A stretch of DNA of 64,000 nucleotides from Blasia pusilla (taxonomy: Eukaryota; Marchantiophyta; Marchantiopsida; Blasiales): positions 14,632,001 through 14,696,000 of the forward strand of contig CM114273.1 in NCBI GenBank assembly GCA_050084515.1, written 5' to 3'. A program made the position numbers and the translations under genes. Positions 25,301-36,226 of the stretch are shown piece after piece. Below the pieces are notes generated by a model. That model was given only the letters and a program-made list of their open reading frames with translations, did no database searches and had not been told where the DNA came from. How positions within the stretch are numbered: position 1 is the first letter of the stretch; the number at the start of each line of letters is the position of its first letter.

Positions 25301-25657
25301 ATTGAATTCGGAAAATCCCATCACGACCAACGACGGAATTGTGTAGGTCGAAGAGTAACCTCGACAGTCGTGAGGTGTGAGACATTCGAATTAAGACAGA
25401 CAAGCCAGACGACGTAGAGATCTCTCCGGTGCACGTGGCAAATAAGCGATGAAAACGTGAAAGCCAAAAAAAAAAGAGCTGAACTTGACAGAGTATTCGC
25501 CACCTTCTGCAGGAGTCGTCGAGGCGTTTGCACTCGGCATCTGCGTCAGGTGCACGCAGGTGAAGAAGAGCAACGTCCGCACTCGAAACCATCTCCATCT
25601 CGTGTTTGAATCGTCGGTGAACATGTTTGCAGCGCACACTGATACAGAAGCGAACAT
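16377..25657 (-). CDS. LRR receptor-like serine/threonine kinase (27 exons, 980 aa)
   Basis: A single-pass plasma-membrane receptor kinase is predicted. My exons, from the ATG, are 25657-25504, 25293-25167, 25076-24969, 24729-24661, 24416-24357, 24218-24147, 23760-23692, 23499-23428, 23025-22954, 22805-22737, 22400-22329, 22071-22000, 21840-21769, 21567-21499, 21261-21172, 20957-20886, 20677-20606, 20275-20204, 20050-19979, 19638-19570, 19484-19291, 19222-18978, 18627-18492, 18081-18010, 17817-17613, 17393-17258 and 16727-16377. All phases agree and the total is 2,943 nt. The protein has a hydrophobic leader ([12 protein letters not shown]), an LRR N-cap (GNPCESVDW), about 18 LRRs, a membrane span (exon at 19.4 kb, ending [10 protein letters not shown]), a P-loop [11 protein letters not shown], catalytic lysine in EVAVKV, HRD in [13 protein letters not shown] in place of DFG, and LDPEYF. 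The kinase most resembles plant LRR-I-type kinases, but the ectodomain is plain LRRs with no malectin-like domain seen. Exon 1 and the acceptor at 19222 are the least certain parts. Confidence 0.88.
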
Positions 25658-25802
25658 CCCGGAGCTGAGAGGAGGTGTTGACACTACCACGGCAGCGACG
25701 GGCTGATTACACACAGTTTGCCATCCGTCTAGATATCGCTCGATGTCATTCGTTCGCTGGACAAGAAAGGAAGACCAGTGCGTGGACCGTACAGTTGCAA
25801 AG

Positions 25803-25808
25803 TATATA
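25803..25808 (-). promoter_or_regulatory. Candidate TATA box of the receptor kinase
   Basis: On the minus strand this reads tatata, within gaatatatacttt, about 146 bp upstream of the proposed ATG at 25657. Position and sequence suit a plant core promoter. Transcription has not been shown, so this is an inference. Confidence 0.35.
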
Positions 25809-25809
25809 T

Positions 25810-27123
25810 TCGCCAGCTTAGGTGGGACTCAGAATTTCCTCGCACCATTGGATGGTCGGATGCCACGGCTATCCGTGACTACGACCCACTCATGGTCGAC
25901 GAAATCCTATGCTTTGGGCAATTCTTTCTGGAAAAATAATAGAAAAAAAAAAAGAGAAAAGAGGAGTCTCTTTCTCTTGGTGGACACGCCGCAAGGAAGG
26001 ATCTTCCTGACTAGCAGTAATCGCACCACCTGCTACTTAGCGAATGTATTATGTAACTGCCAGATTCGAATTTCCGTACCTACAGGGTGGACCGATGAAT
26101 CAGAAACTGGTCCGTAACAAAACACAAGATGCATGCATATTCCTCGAGGTGCGAGAATCTCTTCGTCACTTCGCTTTGCTCCTAGCCTCCTAGATGATTT
26201 CTGACTTCGAACACCTGACAGCCACCACGACAGTGCGATTTTCGGGATAAAAATAATGTAGATTCAAGTCAAACCTTGGCTTTCCAGCCTTTTAAAATCT
26301 GCAAATGTCGCTCTAGCGTGTGGGCCATGGTGTCGCCGATCGATAAAGCACTGACGTTCTGAACTCGCAGCGTCGGCGATTGAACCTCACATTCTGGCCG
26401 GAAGGGCTACTGACACACTGCGATGACACAGTTTACTGTGTCTGTGATGGCACTAGACGGCTGATCGGTCTGATTATCCACTTGGAATGAGATTTTCTTG
26501 TGCGCAGTGCGCACAGCTCGAATATTTTGTGTATGATGCTCTAGTACAATGCCTGCGCAGACAAACAGTTTTCGAATGTTAATGCACTTTTTAGTTGTAA
26601 ACTTTGAACAAGTAGTTCTGACTGGGGCGAGCGACCGCAATAAAGAGGAAGCGTGTCGCCGTGTCCCAAGTGGCTCACGGGTCCCACAAGAGGGAAACAA
26701 AGGCTTCCGTTAACCACCTCTATTATGACCCCCAAATGGATTTGAGCTCTCTTTACATCTTTTAACATGTCGTCTAATCATGCCCACTGTGCTGCGCTCA
26801 AATTTGAGCGAGATGTTTCAAACCTGCTACTCCATTTCTTCATTTGACACTTCCGATTGAAGGATAAAACTAGTTTCATTTCACCTCACTAGTAAGTGCC
26901 CGTGACCGCGCCATGCACGGTCCTCTCTAGTATACGCCCTCCTTTGCATGTGCCTTGACCCTATGTGCTAACCCTGCCCCGTATTTGAAATGTTATGCAT
27001 GAGGAACACGTGTCTTGTTCCTCTGCAGGGCATTCCAGAGGTGTCGCCATGGGAGAGTCTTAGAGTAGACCCCTCCTCAAATAATAGCATAGATTTCATT
27101 TAATTGGAACGGGAATCTCTTAA
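25810..27123. other. Intergenic, no recognisable gene; one Helitron-like end
   Basis: Upstream region of the receptor kinase. Near 26887-26920 the minus strand shows a ccgtg...cacgg hairpin followed by gcacttactag and t, which fits the 3' terminus of a Helitron (hairpin then CTAG, next host base T). No matching 5' end was found. Otherwise no feature is visible. Confidence 0.35.
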
Positions 27124-28532
27124 TGGCGTGCCGGGAGACTTTGGCGAGTGACTTTCTTAGAGTGCCCCACGGGGGAGTTAGCTCGTAGGCAGGTTTCTTG
27201 GCCGATTGCCTTTGGTGGAGTAGGTCTTGTGTCGACTGAGTTAGTGGCGTCTTCGGCTTTTTTAGGGACTTGGGCCGCTGTAGCACCCCTCCTTTGCTCC
27301 CGATTTTTGGTTAGGGATAGACCGCTACTTTTACAGTACATTTCCCAGGTTGAGGATGGTCTTTTCCCACTTCAGTCTTCACTCACATCTTGTAGAGACT
27401 CCCTTCTTGTTGAGGCTAGAACAGTTCTTCCCACTTTCTCTTCCCTAGTTATCTCCGGACAGTTTGGGCTCCAATCTTCTTTGATGGAAGCCCACTTTGA
27501 TGCATTGTTCGGAGCTACTATGTCGGATGGGAATATCCTCATGGAGGTTCGGGCCCGTATTCGCTCTTGCTCCGGAAAGGGGGCAGGCTCATGGGTGGGG
27601 GCTCGTCCCCTCATCCCGGCTTTCCGCATCGCACCACTTACCTACACTATAGCGATGCGGTTGCGAGTGGGCTTGCCCCAACCATCAGTGTTTGGTTCGA
27701 CACAATGCGAGTGTCGCCGGAGTCTGGATCCACTCGGTGTGCATTTGGCACGGTGTCCAGTTGGGGGTGAGAGGATAGCCACTCAAGATGCAGTCCGGGA
27801 TATTATGTTCTCTATTGCTAGAGAGAGTGGCTTCCATGTACATAGAGAGAGAGGCACTACTCCATGCGGGATTCCCTTATCCGTGCCGATCTCTACATGA
27901 CGCGGGAGTTTGAGGTGGTGGTAGCGGATGTTGTAGTGACGGATTCTACGCAGGAGGCGGTGCGAGCCCAAGTGGTGGCACAAGGGAGATTGCTACAAGG
28001 AGCGGCGGCGGTCAATAAGACCCACATTTATAGTCGACTTCATGACGGACATCGATTTATCCTCCTAGCCATTGAGATCTACGAGACTATGGGGGAGAGG
28101 TTTGACTCGTTCCTTATGGATTGGGCCTATCATCTCCAGTCAAGAAATGGGTTTTCCTTAGCAACTGCAATACTTTATTGTAGGCAACGGGTCTCCATAG
28201 CTTTGCAATGTGTCCAAGAAAATGGGCTTTTGCGACGGGCTCAGGCGGTTGGAGACGCCAATACTAGAGGCCCACTTAGTAGTAGCCATAGTTCTCTAGG
28301 TGTTGTTGATATTGTCTCTGCCAGTGGTGATTTTGGTCGTTTGGGGGGAGACCCCCTTCCATCTCTTCAGGGCTGGTTTTGGCCCTTGGAGCTTTTTTGG
28401 CTCTCTATGCCCCCCTCATTTGTATCCCAATGGGTTTCCCATCCACTTTTCTATTTAAGTTTTATATTCTCTCTTTTTTTCTTTGGCGAGCCTCTAACTG
28501 GAGAGGGAAATAAATGCACCAAATTAATATGA
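27124..28532 (+). pseudogene. LINE-type ORF2 C-terminal fragment, frameshifted
   Basis: Two overlapping plus-strand frames (open from 27124 to 27900, then 27864 to 28532) read as the C-terminal end of a non-LTR retrotransposon protein. The first begins like the region after the reverse transcriptase (RRQVSWPIAFGGVGLVS) and carries a CEC...DPLGVHLARC knuckle followed by a region starting DAVRDIMFSIARESG. The second continues with EFEVVVADVVVTD, which resembles the end of an endonuclease-like segment, then a helical tail. The join near 27870-27900 needs a frameshift. No reverse transcriptase core is present, as expected for a 5'-truncated LINE. The family assignment rests on motif memory only. 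Confidence 0.55.
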
Positions 28533-30254
28533 CATAATTCCGACTATGTCGAATACCATTGTCACCCCAAATAATAAATGCTAGGAATTCTGACGAAATT
28601 AGATTCTGGGAAATCGGAATTAGTTGGAGCTTCCATCGACAATCCCTACCAATGAACGGGGAGATCCGGGATTTAGAATATTCGTAGCCGGCAGTTTTTT
28701 GGAATTGCTGTCCTTGCTTGAGAGAGGCCGGCTGAGATTCCGGCGCATTTGACTGAGTTCCCGGAAGATGGCAGAGTAGATTCAGTATAGCCGGACACTC
28801 ATCGGGAATTGCAGAGGCTCGACCGGAATTACACCTACGACGGGAGGAGATACCTGAATTTGACCGATATTATATTACGGGCTGATGGAATACTACTGGA
28901 ATAGTTGGCGGCAAGCGGAAAACTGATGAGTTGTGATTGGAGGGTAGATGAAGGGACGGATATGCACTCCAACGTGTTTTCAAATCCTGGCCGCACAATA
29001 GAGGGTTTTACAAAAGACTGTAAGGTGCCCCAAAATCAACTGCATCCTAAAACCTTAAGGCTGCCCCTCCACAACGGTTCGATGCTTTGGAGTCTCATCC
29101 GACGACACTGAGCAAACCCGGGGTGGGACCGACTCTACAGAGTGAGGCGCGGACAGGGGTGAGAGGGTTGGGGGTATGTCTCTCCCTGGCTCATTTTGCG
29201 ATTTTGCCCGCTGCTGTTGAGCTGCTCTACTCTATGCCGCGGCTCTGCGTTGAGCGCTCTTGCCCGTTGCTGCACTCTTGCTCGCTTTAGCACCTTCGAT
29301 CGCTCTTGCGCCCTTTCCCGCTGTTGCACTCTTGCTCGCTCTTGCACCTTCGATCGTTGTTGCGCCCTTGCCCGTTGTTGCACTCTTGCTCGCTACTGCG
29401 CCATTGTGCGCTCTTGCTCTTGCTCGCTATTGCGTTCTCGGATTAGCAAGAGCAAGAGATGTGTGCGTTGTGCTTGCTTGTGGTTGTCGCTGCATTCTTG
29501 CCTGCTTAGGACGATCTTTCTTGGTATTGTGCGCTCTTGCTCATTGTTGCGCTCTTTCCTGCTATTATGTACTATTTTTGAGTCCCCATTTCCTTTGCTG
29601 CTGCGCTAAGAGCCTCGATTCCGAAATGTGTCTTTTCTTGCGTGTTTAGTTCGGCCGCCTTTCGTTCCTGCTGCAACTCATAGTTGTATCTCTCACTCTC
29701 CGTGACATGCTTTCACTCTTGGAGTCCTAGTGCTATTCCCTAAACCCTAGTAGCCGCATTCATAGGTTTCTTGCTGCCTTGTACCCACGCTTTTGCGAGC
29801 GCTTTTGCTCTTGTTGCGGTTCCCTAGTTCGCGTTGCAAGATCTCTTGCTCTTGCTGCCTTGTAACCACGCTGCTAGCAATCTTTGTGTCTTGTTGCAAA
29901 GCCCTAGTCATGGCCGAATGTCCTCACCCACATGTCTCCTTGATGATCACTATGGTCGAGCTTGATTATGGCATCGATTGAGGTTGATTGCTCACTAGTG
30001 TTGTAGCTTTTGCTGTACTGCATCAGAGATCCTATTGTTGCTCATACTTGTGCATTGGGGCAGCTAGGCTGCTTCTTGACTACATTAGTTTTAGACATTT
30101 AAAGTCATAGTTTCCTGTGCTTGACGATGTGAGCGGGTTCAGATTGTGGCATCCTGCACCTCTTACTCGTAGCACTATTCATAATACCCTCACGCACGGC
30201 CTCTGTGTACTCTTGACTCAAGACTTCCCGAGCTTTGCCCTGCTTTGGATTGGG
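28533..30254. other. Noncoding, left flank of the hAT gene
   Basis: Bases 28600-28860 hold many ccgg motifs (tagccgg, gattccgg, cccggaag, gaccggaatt), mirrored at 32780-33870 on the other side of the hAT gene. This may be the subterminal region of the element. Bases 29200-29900 are rich in cttgc/gctc repeats. Confidence 0.4.
29272..29400. repeat. 54-bp tandem repeat, about 2.4 copies
   Basis: The motif gcactcttgctcgct recurs at 29272, 29326 and 29380, spaced exactly 54 bp. Between them the units share caccttcgatcg and ttgcgccc. Further cttgctc-type motifs extend to about 29550. Frames across it are low-complexity Leu/Ala/Cys repeats and are not genes. Confidence 0.85.
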
Positions 30255-30259
30255 TTTGG

Positions 30260-30616
30260 TATGGCTAAACGCCAGAGAACCATGAATGAATTACTCTCAA
30301 AGGAGGTTCCAAAGGAACAACTTGATGTCATAGCTTTGTCGGGATCATCTGATTAGAGGGAAGACCAGAGTACGTTAGGCAGCACTCCATCCATATCTGA
30401 GAAAAATCGTGTAGCCTTGGAAGGATGTGTGGTATACAATGTATGAATTGGATCAGCTTTGATAAAACAAGTGGGAGGATCCATTGTAATGTATGTAGAA
30501 AGGGTAAGTGCAAGAGTGTATTTGCTAGGGATGGTGCAATCAATTGTAAAGTTTCGGCATTCATAGATCATGCAAAATCGAACGAGCATGTAAAGCTTGC
30601 TTGGGCAGCCAATTGA
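30260..30616 (+). pseudogene. hAT transposase N-terminal part with TTF/BED-like zinc finger
   Basis: An N-terminal piece starts at the ATG at 30260 (MAKRQRTMNELL) and meets a stop near 30353. A second piece (30425-30616) has the finger W-x-F, GRIHCNVCRKG, FIDHAKSNEH, matching the CxxC...H...H finger found at the start of many plant hAT transposases. It is separated from the main transposase frame by stops between 30617 and 30839, so the full protein cannot be made from this reading frame unless introns remove the breaks. Confidence 0.6.
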
Positions 30617-30839
30617 GGTAAGAATCTATGGCAAAGGCCATCGCCACATCCAACCGGACCTGTGAGGTCGCACTCTTGACTTTATTCTAGTGTGCATATT
30701 TTCTTGCAAAGGAGCCTATGCCCTTCTCAAAATTCACGGCTCTCTATAAATTGTTGCTTGCTGTGAATGCACCTATCACTAGGGACCTTTATCAAGATGA
30801 AAAGAGTTGTAGTGACATGTGTTTTTTCATTAGCCAAAT

Positions 30840-32474
30840 TTGATGAAGAGGACTCTAGGTAGAGTTCAATCATCTCCTTTCTTTGGGATTTTGATCGACG
30901 ACTCTACAGATATTTCGGTGAAAGGGCATTTAGTTGTGTTTGCAACATTCATAGAAGAGGGTCAAGCTGAGTGTTGTTTTCTAGGGTTGATTCGTTGTGA
31001 ATCTAAATGCTCTAATGCTATCACTAATACTTTGTTGGAGTTTATGAAAGATGGAGGGCTAGAGTATACCAAAATGGTTGGATTTGGTTCAGATGATGCC
31101 TCTACAATGGTAGGTAGCCAAATTGGGGTTGCTTCTCAATTGAAGCAAAAGGTAAACACGTTTCTACTCTCTGTGCATTGTGTAGCGCACAGAACCAATC
31201 TTGCGGCTTTAACATCAGCAAGAGCACCTGATTGTAAAGTCATTTCAATAGAAATTGATTCTATTTTGAATTCCGTAGCAGGGTATTTCAAAAGGTCATC
31301 AAAGAGGAAAGCTAACCTAGCATCACTTCAAGAGAAGTTGAATGACTCTCAACGAGTTATGAAGAGGTATCATAAAATAAGATGGTTGTCACGTTGGCAG
31401 GCTGTATGTACATTGTGTGATTCACTTGAGTATGTATTGACATACTTAAGGGATATTTCCCCTTCAGAAGATGACGGCAATGCCTCAAATTTATACAACA
31501 AGTTAAGATCATTCCAAATGATCTATCAGTTATATTTTTTAGTTGATATTCTTTCCAGCCTTGCTAACTTGAGCAAGATTTTCCAATACAAGTTTGTTGA
31601 TGTTAGTACTATTGGCAGCATTGTTACTTCTGAGATTGCTTCTATTACCATGAATTTTGCGATGGAAAGTCGAGATTTGAATGCATCTATATTTTCGGAA
31701 GAAACAGGTTATCATATCCTACCTGATTTTGGTCCCCCCGATGGATATCTTAGATGTTTGCAATCCGAGATTAGGGGTAATAAGTTTCATAGCATAGAAA
31801 TGTTGAGAGACCGCACAGGCAGGGATTTGGAATGTGCTCTCTTATTTCAGAAGTCATATGCTGAAAGTGTTTGTTTAGCATTGCAAGAAAGATTTAGGGA
31901 TAACAATTTTATTGGTGCAATGAGGATTTTGAAGCCATTGCACATGCCCTCTCGACAAGTTGGGTTAAATAGTTGGGGATGTAAGGACTTGGAAGATTTG
32001 TGTGCACATTTTGGATGTGAGTTACCATTGAGGGGACATCTCCAACCCTCTGTCATAAATTCTGCTGCTGTGAAGTTGATGGCTACAACCGAGTGGAAAG
32101 ATCGTAATTTTCGAGATTTATGGGCAATGGTGAGTTGGAGCCCCACTTTACAATGTAAGTTTGCTAACTTGCTTGTTTTGGCTAATGTTGCAAGGGTTCA
32201 ATGTGTTAGCATTGCCATATGTGAGAGGGCTTTTTCAATTCAGAATTTGATTAAGACTAAGACTCGTAATCGACTAGGTACTAAACATCTAGATGATGTA
32301 TTAAGGATTGCTTTAGAAGGACCTACAAGTGACTATGACGACATGTTGTCTGAATATGTCATATTATGGAAGACTTCTGCTAATTTTAGGTACTTGTATT
32401 CTAATCCCGATCGATACATGAACCCTCAAGCAGAAACAGAACGTGGTGCCCCATCTCTTGACTTGTTAGGTTGA
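30840..32474 (+). CDS. hAT-family transposase, 544-aa open core (element coding region)
   Basis: An uninterrupted frame of about 544 residues encodes the RNase H-like core of a hAT transposase. It begins with SSPFFGILIDDSTDIS (first catalytic Asp region), then GFGSDDASTMVG (second Asp region), then HCVAHRTNLA, the conserved C-x2-H element. It ends with CERAFS followed by KTKTRNRLG and the LDDVLRIALEGP tail, the hAT dimerisation region. The nearest type is the ZNF862-like group of hAT proteins. The frame's first ATG at 30842 follows stops, so the real start was probably upstream, with the finger at 30.4-30.6 kb. Its intactness contrasts with the other elements here and suggests a fairly recent insertion or selection. 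Confidence 0.82.
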   Translation: MMKRTLGRVQSSPFFGILIDDSTDISVKGHLVVFATFIEEGQAECCFLGLIRCESKCSNAITNTLLEFMKDGGLEYTKMVGFGSDDASTMVGSQIGVASQLKQKVNTFLLSVHCVAHRTNLAALTSARAPDCKVISIEIDSILNSVAGYFKRSSKRKANLASLQEKLNDSQRVMKRYHKIRWLSRWQAVCTLCDSLEYVLTYLRDISPSEDDGNASNLYNKLRSFQMIYQLYFLVDILSSLANLSKIFQYKFVDVSTIGSIVTSEIASITMNFAMESRDLNASIFSEETGYHILPDFGPPDGYLRCLQSEIRGNKFHSIEMLRDRTGRDLECALLFQKSYAESVCLALQERFRDNNFIGAMRILKPLHMPSRQVGLNSWGCKDLEDLCAHFGCELPLRGHLQPSVINSAAVKLMATTEWKDRNFRDLWAMVSWSPTLQCKFANLLVLANVARVQCVSIAICERAFSIQNLIKTKTRNRLGTKHLDDVLRIALEGPTSDYDDMLSEYVILWKTSANFRYLYSNPDRYMNPQAETERGAPSLDLLG

Positions 32475-35248
32475 TGTGTGTTTTGTTTTGTAGGACTTAG
32501 AGCTCTTCTATAACACTTGGAATTAAGAAGCTCCAAATATTATAGAGGGGCATGATCCTTGGCTCCCAACTGGTTTGATCAGGTTCAACTCCTGCCAAGG
32601 ATATCTCAAGGTAGAGAGCATAACATTTCCTTCATGCAAATTTTTGAAGGGAGGTTTTGCTCCAAGGTAAAAGGATGCAAGGTAGATGATGAGGTGAAGG
32701 TAAAAAGAAGAAAAAAATTGTGAAAGTAAAGAGAGAAAAGGTGAAGGAAAGAAAGAAAAAAAGGCTTGTTACATACATGCCGGAAATTGGCAGCCGTCTC
32801 GGAAAACACCCGGAAACTAGCTGGGTCCATTTCCAAAGTACCATAAACAAAATGGGTTCCTTTTGAAAAAATTCAGATTAAAACCGTCTGGAAAAATATA
32901 AACCATTTTATAACTGCCTTGTTCAAATAATACCAGCCAGGACCGGCTAGGAAAAAAAAACAGCCGACATGATAATCTAAATAAATTAAATTAACCGCTG
33001 ACAAATTAAAAAAATCTCCCCGGACCTTGATCCCTACTGACGTAGCACTCTAGGTATTTGAAATAGTATACAATAGTACTATACGTATTTTTAGTTTTGA
33101 ACGAACAAAGAAATACAGCCTGCTTGACGAGAGCAAAATTGAACTCCTCGCCTGCGAAGTCCAACTCGGGACCCCGATGGATGGCATCATTACCAACCTA
33201 CTGCCAATGGTAGGTAGAAACTTTCAGAAGCCCCACTCTTGTTCTTGCGGCGCTCGCCGAGCTCCTGCAAGTCAAATTTCTATGTCGCGTGTGGTGTTAA
33301 ACATGTTTTGCTTTCGAAACCTCGATCGCACTCCGGATCCAGTCACTGCATACAGTATAATACACGGATCCGTGCAGTGCGCGTGTTTCTGAAGTCTGCC
33401 GAGAAGATCTGCGTCCCACGAATCGTTTGCGCGGGCACGAGTCTACTTGTTCTTTGGTGAGAGCCGAGTGACCTGTAGGATTGTAGTGGTGGAGTCTAAG
33501 TAGACGGGTTAATTTAATTTTAGTCCACCTACTACAAATGACGTTTACGATACTCTAAGATTAGACCGCGAGTGTCTAGACTGGATGCCCTTGGACTTGC
33601 ATTGCCTGACTGCTAGCCCTCTTTTGGCAACAGGGTTCGGGAAGTTTTTTCGCGGGACGTGGTCCATCGCCAGGAATGTCCAATTGGAAACGATAATTCT
33701 GGATTTTAACCCGGTTTTGAGATACAAAATACAAAGGACCTGCTCGAATTCCAGCCGGTTTTCGTAGGCAACTTTTTAATCAATCAGAAATTCTCAAATT
33801 TAACCGGCTAACAATACTCGTAACCCCGGATCTCCCCCATCATTGCTCGGCAATGGAAGAAGTAGCCAGAATGACCGGAATAAACAAGCCCCTCTCTTAA
33901 CAGAGGTGGAAGAGGGGCACCTTACGTATAGCATGGCGCGCACTCGTTGGAACCCAGGGAGGGCCTATGGAAGTAGACTTCCCAAAATATCTTTCGGGTA
34001 TGTAGGGACCGTACGAGTTCTTGAGGTACTTTTTAGAGGTTTTATGTGTGATGAGGATATTTAGTCCTCCTAGTTGTTGTGGACTTTAGTCAGTAGGGGG
34101 TGCCCCCTTTTCTTTTTCCGGACGGGTTAAGGCCTTCGCGCACTCGCCTCTTTAAATCCCTCGTTTTCCAACTCCTTTCTTTCTCGACCACAAGCTCAAT
34201 TGTCTCTCTACACTCTTACGGCTGCCCGCCTTTTGCATTATCTGCAAGATGGTGGGCATCCATTTTCTTCCGCTCATGTGGCAAGGATTGGATTGTGTGG
34301 ATAAGTTCCACACGAACAAAGGAAGGCTCATATTAGTGCAGCACGTATCGGTAGACTCGTCTCGTATAGACGGGTGAACTTCGAGAACAATGCCTGAGCG
34401 CCCGTGCTTTCGCATCGCATTGATAACCTCTCTATCCAGCAAGGAATGAATGAACGAATGAATCTGCAGCGTAGTTTTGAACTGAATCTCTGGACTGACC
34501 TTGCGTTTAGGTGTACTGGCTTCGGTGGATTGTCAGGTCAGAGCCCGCAGCGCAGACCTGTTCATCCTCAAATTTAAAATAACACAAACAAAATGACAGA
34601 TATACAGTGGTTCCAAAACAAAACGCTTCACTGGTAAACTTCGCTCAATCTCACCTGAGGAAACTGATTGGCTAGTGAGAACTGCGACTCCTGCGGTGGT
34701 CGATTCGGGCCCGCCTGTCCCCTCATATTTGCACGAGGCTTGCGTCAAGGTCCTCCTTGAAAGACCATAGCCAAACGCTGCTTAGTCTGCGCGGCGACGA
34801 CCAGTCCGTCCAGAGGGACCCGCCTCGTGCAGGCAAATTGGTCGCCTAGGAGTTGACTCACCCTAAACCTAATGCGCCCGTGCCCTAGCTAGCTAGCTTC
34901 TTACTGGTCCGCGAACCCACGTTAAAACTCACCGACCTATCGCAAGTTTAAAGGAGGATACTAAAAAGTAGGGGAGTGGGTAGAATTCTAGAGGTATGCT
35001 TTGAGATGCTACTACTTCATTTTGGATCCACGATTTTTTAACTCCTTTGAAAGGGGAAGAAACACGAGTGGGAAGAGACTATCATGAGTGGTGCATTGAC
35101 ATGGGAATCCACGTGGATAGACTAAATGAAGAGCTTAGGTCAAAATAAAATTCTTTCAAAACTTTATTTTATGTCTTTGATTTTTTTTTCTTTTTTCGCA
35201 CTTTCCTTCGTTTTTCGAAGTTCTTATATATGTTGGTTTTTCTCTAAA
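32475..35248. other. Noncoding; right flank of hAT gene and unassigned DNA
   Basis: The first 1.4 kb is rich in ccgg motifs like the left flank. A segment at 33790-33840 (accggctaac to ccccggatctccc) is an approximate reverse complement of 28655-28700 (ggggagatccggg to tagccgg). No gene is recognised in 33.9-35.2 kb. Confidence 0.4.
32557..32600 (+). other. Short tRNA-like hairpin with B-box (44 nt)
   Basis: The ends ccttggc and gccaagg form a perfect 7-bp stem. Inside the 3' end is a T-arm, cagg-ttcaact-cctg, with ggttcaactcc resembling a pol III B-box. It shares this design with 6886-6944 and is too short for a functional tRNA. It lies just downstream of the hAT stop codon. Confidence 0.3.
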
Positions 35249-35674
35249 CTAGTGAGGTGCTCGTGCAATGCACGCAAAAAAAAATTTTCTGAAGAGCTAA
35301 TGTATAGCCCATGAAGGGACGAGATTAATGATGTTGCACATAAATTCAAAAAACAATTTGTTGCCCGTAGCATGTGAAACATTTTCTTGCTGCCCAGTTA
35401 CCATGTGTCAAGCAGAGAGATATTTGCAAATCAAGAAGACACTATCTCATAATAATATAGACGAGATGCTCGTGCGATGCATAGGAAATAAAAAAAGTGT
35501 TTGAATAGCTAGTGTATAGCCCGTGAAGGGAAGAGATTAATGATATTGCACATAAATTCAAATTTTTTTCTTGTTGCCCGTAACATGTGAAACATTTTCT
35601 TGTTGCCCAATTTCCATGTGTCAAGCGGAGAGATGTTTGCAAATCAAGAAGGCATTCTCTCATAATAATATAGA
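35249..35674 (-). mobile_element. Tandem (head-to-tail) non-autonomous mini-Helitron
   Basis: On the minus strand the element starts tctatattattatgag at 35674 and ends with a gtgcattgcac hairpin followed by gagcacctcactag at 35249. The host bases are A before and T after, the canonical Helitron A^T target. Inside, a 209-bp unit is repeated twice (35463-35674 and 35254-35462): both contain gttgcccgta, catgtgaaacattttcttg, caagc-gagagat and tttgcaaatcaagaag. At the inner junction the first unit's end has lost its CTAG (catctcg) and meets another tctatattattatgag directly, so this looks like two Helitrons fused. Confidence 0.75.
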
Positions 35675-36226
35675 TTTCTAGTGTGGAAACATTCGGCCAA
35701 TTTTTTAATCCTTATATTTGTTTTAGATGATGGTGTCTTGGTTTCACGACAAGTTATCTTGCCTATTTTATGTGGAGATGGGTGATTTCTTCCACTCTCG
35801 TCAATGCACTAACTTTTTTTTTATTGGAAAACTTATTTTTGGTTGTCCTTATGGCGACTATCAAGTTACTCTAATGCTATGCATCTATTCTCATGGATCA
35901 TGTGGCCCATGTAGAGGAGGGAGATATCGTTCACCTGCTTTTTTTATCGTCGATATTGTGTGTCGTGGTGGAAGGTATTGTTTAGGATGTCATGTTCTTA
36001 CTATTGATGTGTTGGTAAATATTCATATTAGCCACATTTTGGTTCAACCCGTTTTCCATCTACCTATCATGGGTCTCGAATCACTCCTTAAATTCACCAG
36101 TGTTAAATAGGATCAAATACCTACCTAACCCCTCACACTCCAACATAAGTAAGTATTCAAGACTTGGGACATACTTTCTAAAATTTTATAGTCTAGGGAC
36201 TTGAAACAATACTAACGCGCCCTAGG
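35675..36226. other. Noncoding, no recognisable feature
   Basis: Spacer between the mini-Helitron and the solo LTR. A 127-residue frame at 35727-36110 has no recognisable motif and no neighbours that support it. Confidence 0.5.

Noticed and set aside
29135-29649. Cys/Leu/Ala-rich frames of 80-137 codons
   Set aside because: They derive from the 54-bp tandem repeat and cttgc-rich DNA and have no protein family features.
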